Origin: SAR324 cluster bacterium
Lineage (GTDB): Bacteria > SAR324 > XYD2-FULL-50-16
Assembly (NCBI GenBank): GCA_002401295.1
Contig: NVSR01000158.1
Location: 1 to 7,154 of the forward strand
Length of the DNA: 7,154 nt
Direction of reading: 5' to 3'
Under the pieces are notes generated by a model. That model saw nothing but the letters and a program-made list of their open reading frames with translations. It was not told the origin of the DNA and ran no database searches. This document shows positions 6,894 to 7,154 of the stretch, piece by piece; position 1 is the first letter of the stretch, and each line of letters opens with the position of its first letter. Position numbers and translations under genes: made by a program.

Positions 6894-6923
6894 ATTATAG
6901 CGAATTCATAATCTAGTCAGCAA
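6894..6923 (-). promoter_or_regulatory. Sigma-70-type promoter of the chemotaxis operon
   Basis: On the minus strand a perfect TATAAT -10 (6894-6899) stands 18 bases downstream of TTGCTG (6918-6923), a weak -35 matching TTG only. Transcription would start near 6887, giving a leader of about 53 bases to ATG 6834. An imperfect inverted repeat, ATCTA-N12-TAGAT (6911-6932), spans the -35 and could be an operator, but such short arms may occur by chance. I saw no flagellar sigma-28 or sigma-54 promoter pattern here. Confidence 0.55.
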
Positions 6924-6963
6924 TAGTTAGATCATGGCAAATTCTTAGCTCCAGATTTATCTT

Positions 6964-6991
6964 TTGATTGTTTGTTGAAATGTTTTATATT
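6964..6991 (+). promoter_or_regulatory. Possible divergent sigma-70-type promoter
   Basis: TTGATT (6964-6969) and TATATT (6986-6991) with a 16-base spacer point away from the operon, towards a good ribosome site at 7043-7048. The surroundings are AT-rich, so chance matches are common, and no substantial gene follows within the window. Confidence 0.25.
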
Positions 6992-7042
6992 TTTATCACA
7001 CAATAGCTTTATTTATTTTGAAGTATTTCCTGTAAGGAACTT

Positions 7043-7083
7043 GAGGAGAAATTCTAATGAGCATGCAGGAGCATGGGAACTAG
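7043..7083 (+). other. Shine-Dalgarno plus 8-codon frame overlapping a half-palindrome
   Basis: GAGGAG (7043-7048) lies 8 bases before ATG 7057, but the frame encodes only MSMQEHGN before TAG at 7081-7083. The same bases contain a stem, CATGC/GCATG (7062-7066 and 7071-7075) around an AGGA loop, followed by GGGAAC without its matching left arm. This looks like half of the GTTCCC...GGGAAC palindromes that I recall as scattered intergenic repeats in many environmental bacteria. A repeat remnant or the stump of a broken gene are both possible; a functional peptide is less likely. Confidence 0.4.
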
Positions 7084-7154
7084 GTTGGTAAAAAACATTA
7101 ATATTGGTAGGATGACAAAGCTTGTCCCGGTAGCATAAAAGTTGATGATGGACA

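Larger units (their letters stand above)
6886..7154. other. Intergenic region upstream of the operon
   Basis: No gene of convincing length occurs here. It holds the operon promoter (minus strand), a possible opposite-facing promoter, and the half-palindrome near 7060. One minus-strand frame runs in from the right edge and ends with TAG at 7054-7056. Its 32 visible residues are hydrophobic (such as FVILPILMFFTNLVPMLL) and could be the last membrane helix of an upstream gene, but the frame is too short to claim as coding. Confidence 0.5.

Noticed and set aside
6935..6965. Sigma-54-like GG...GC pattern (TGGAGC...TTGCC) on the minus strand.
   Set aside because: The GG to GC distance is 12 instead of 10 bases and the flanking consensus is poor.
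6985..7020. Sigma-28 flagellar promoter (TAAA...GATAA) on the minus strand.
   Set aside because: The spacer is about 11 bases where about 15 is required, and the GCC of the -10 is absent.
7111..7127. GACAA-AGC-TTGTC hairpin as a terminator.
   Set aside because: The stem is only five pairs and no T-run follows on either strand.

Overview
The window holds one chemotaxis operon, read on the minus strand from about position 6890 down to 152. The order of transcription is: truncated CheY-like receiver, cheA (histidine kinase), cheW (coupling protein), a transmembrane methyl-accepting receptor (MCP), cheR (receptor methyltransferase), truncated cheB (receptor methylesterase). The genes are 27-30 bases apart or overlap (MCP/cheR, cheR/cheB), and a good sigma-70-type promoter stands just ahead of the first one, so a single transcript is likely. 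The genes suggest a motile Gram-negative bacterium. The CheA layout (HPt, P2-like domain, paired LG-x-IL repeats) and moderately AT-rich codon use remind me of 'deltaproteobacterial' or SAR324-like lineages, but I hold that placement weakly.

Layout: 1-151 is AT-rich DNA without a recognisable gene; 152-907 cheB; 894-1856 cheR; 1849-3828 MCP; 3859-4422 cheW; 4450-6633 cheA; 6661-6834 receiver fragment; 6835-7154 leader, operon promoter and an intergenic stretch containing a possible opposite-facing promoter and a half-preserved palindrome.

The receptor, CheW, CheA and CheR look complete and carry their key motifs, so they could build a signalling array and methylate the receptor. The two receiver-containing partners are damaged. 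The CheY-like gene stops just before its phosphorylatable Asp. CheB has an altered receiver acidic pocket and loses homology after the catalytic His, so the last third of the esterase domain, with the catalytic Asp, is missing. The operon therefore has intact input and kinase parts but no intact phosphoryl-group acceptor of its own. Either it is decaying at both ends, or it relies on CheY and CheB proteins encoded elsewhere.

I found no wholly new system. The points most worth following are the double loss of output proteins, the MshEN-like repeat pair inside CheA, the receptor with matched insertions in both arms of its signalling hairpin, and the acidic 18-base tandem repeat at the start of cheW.
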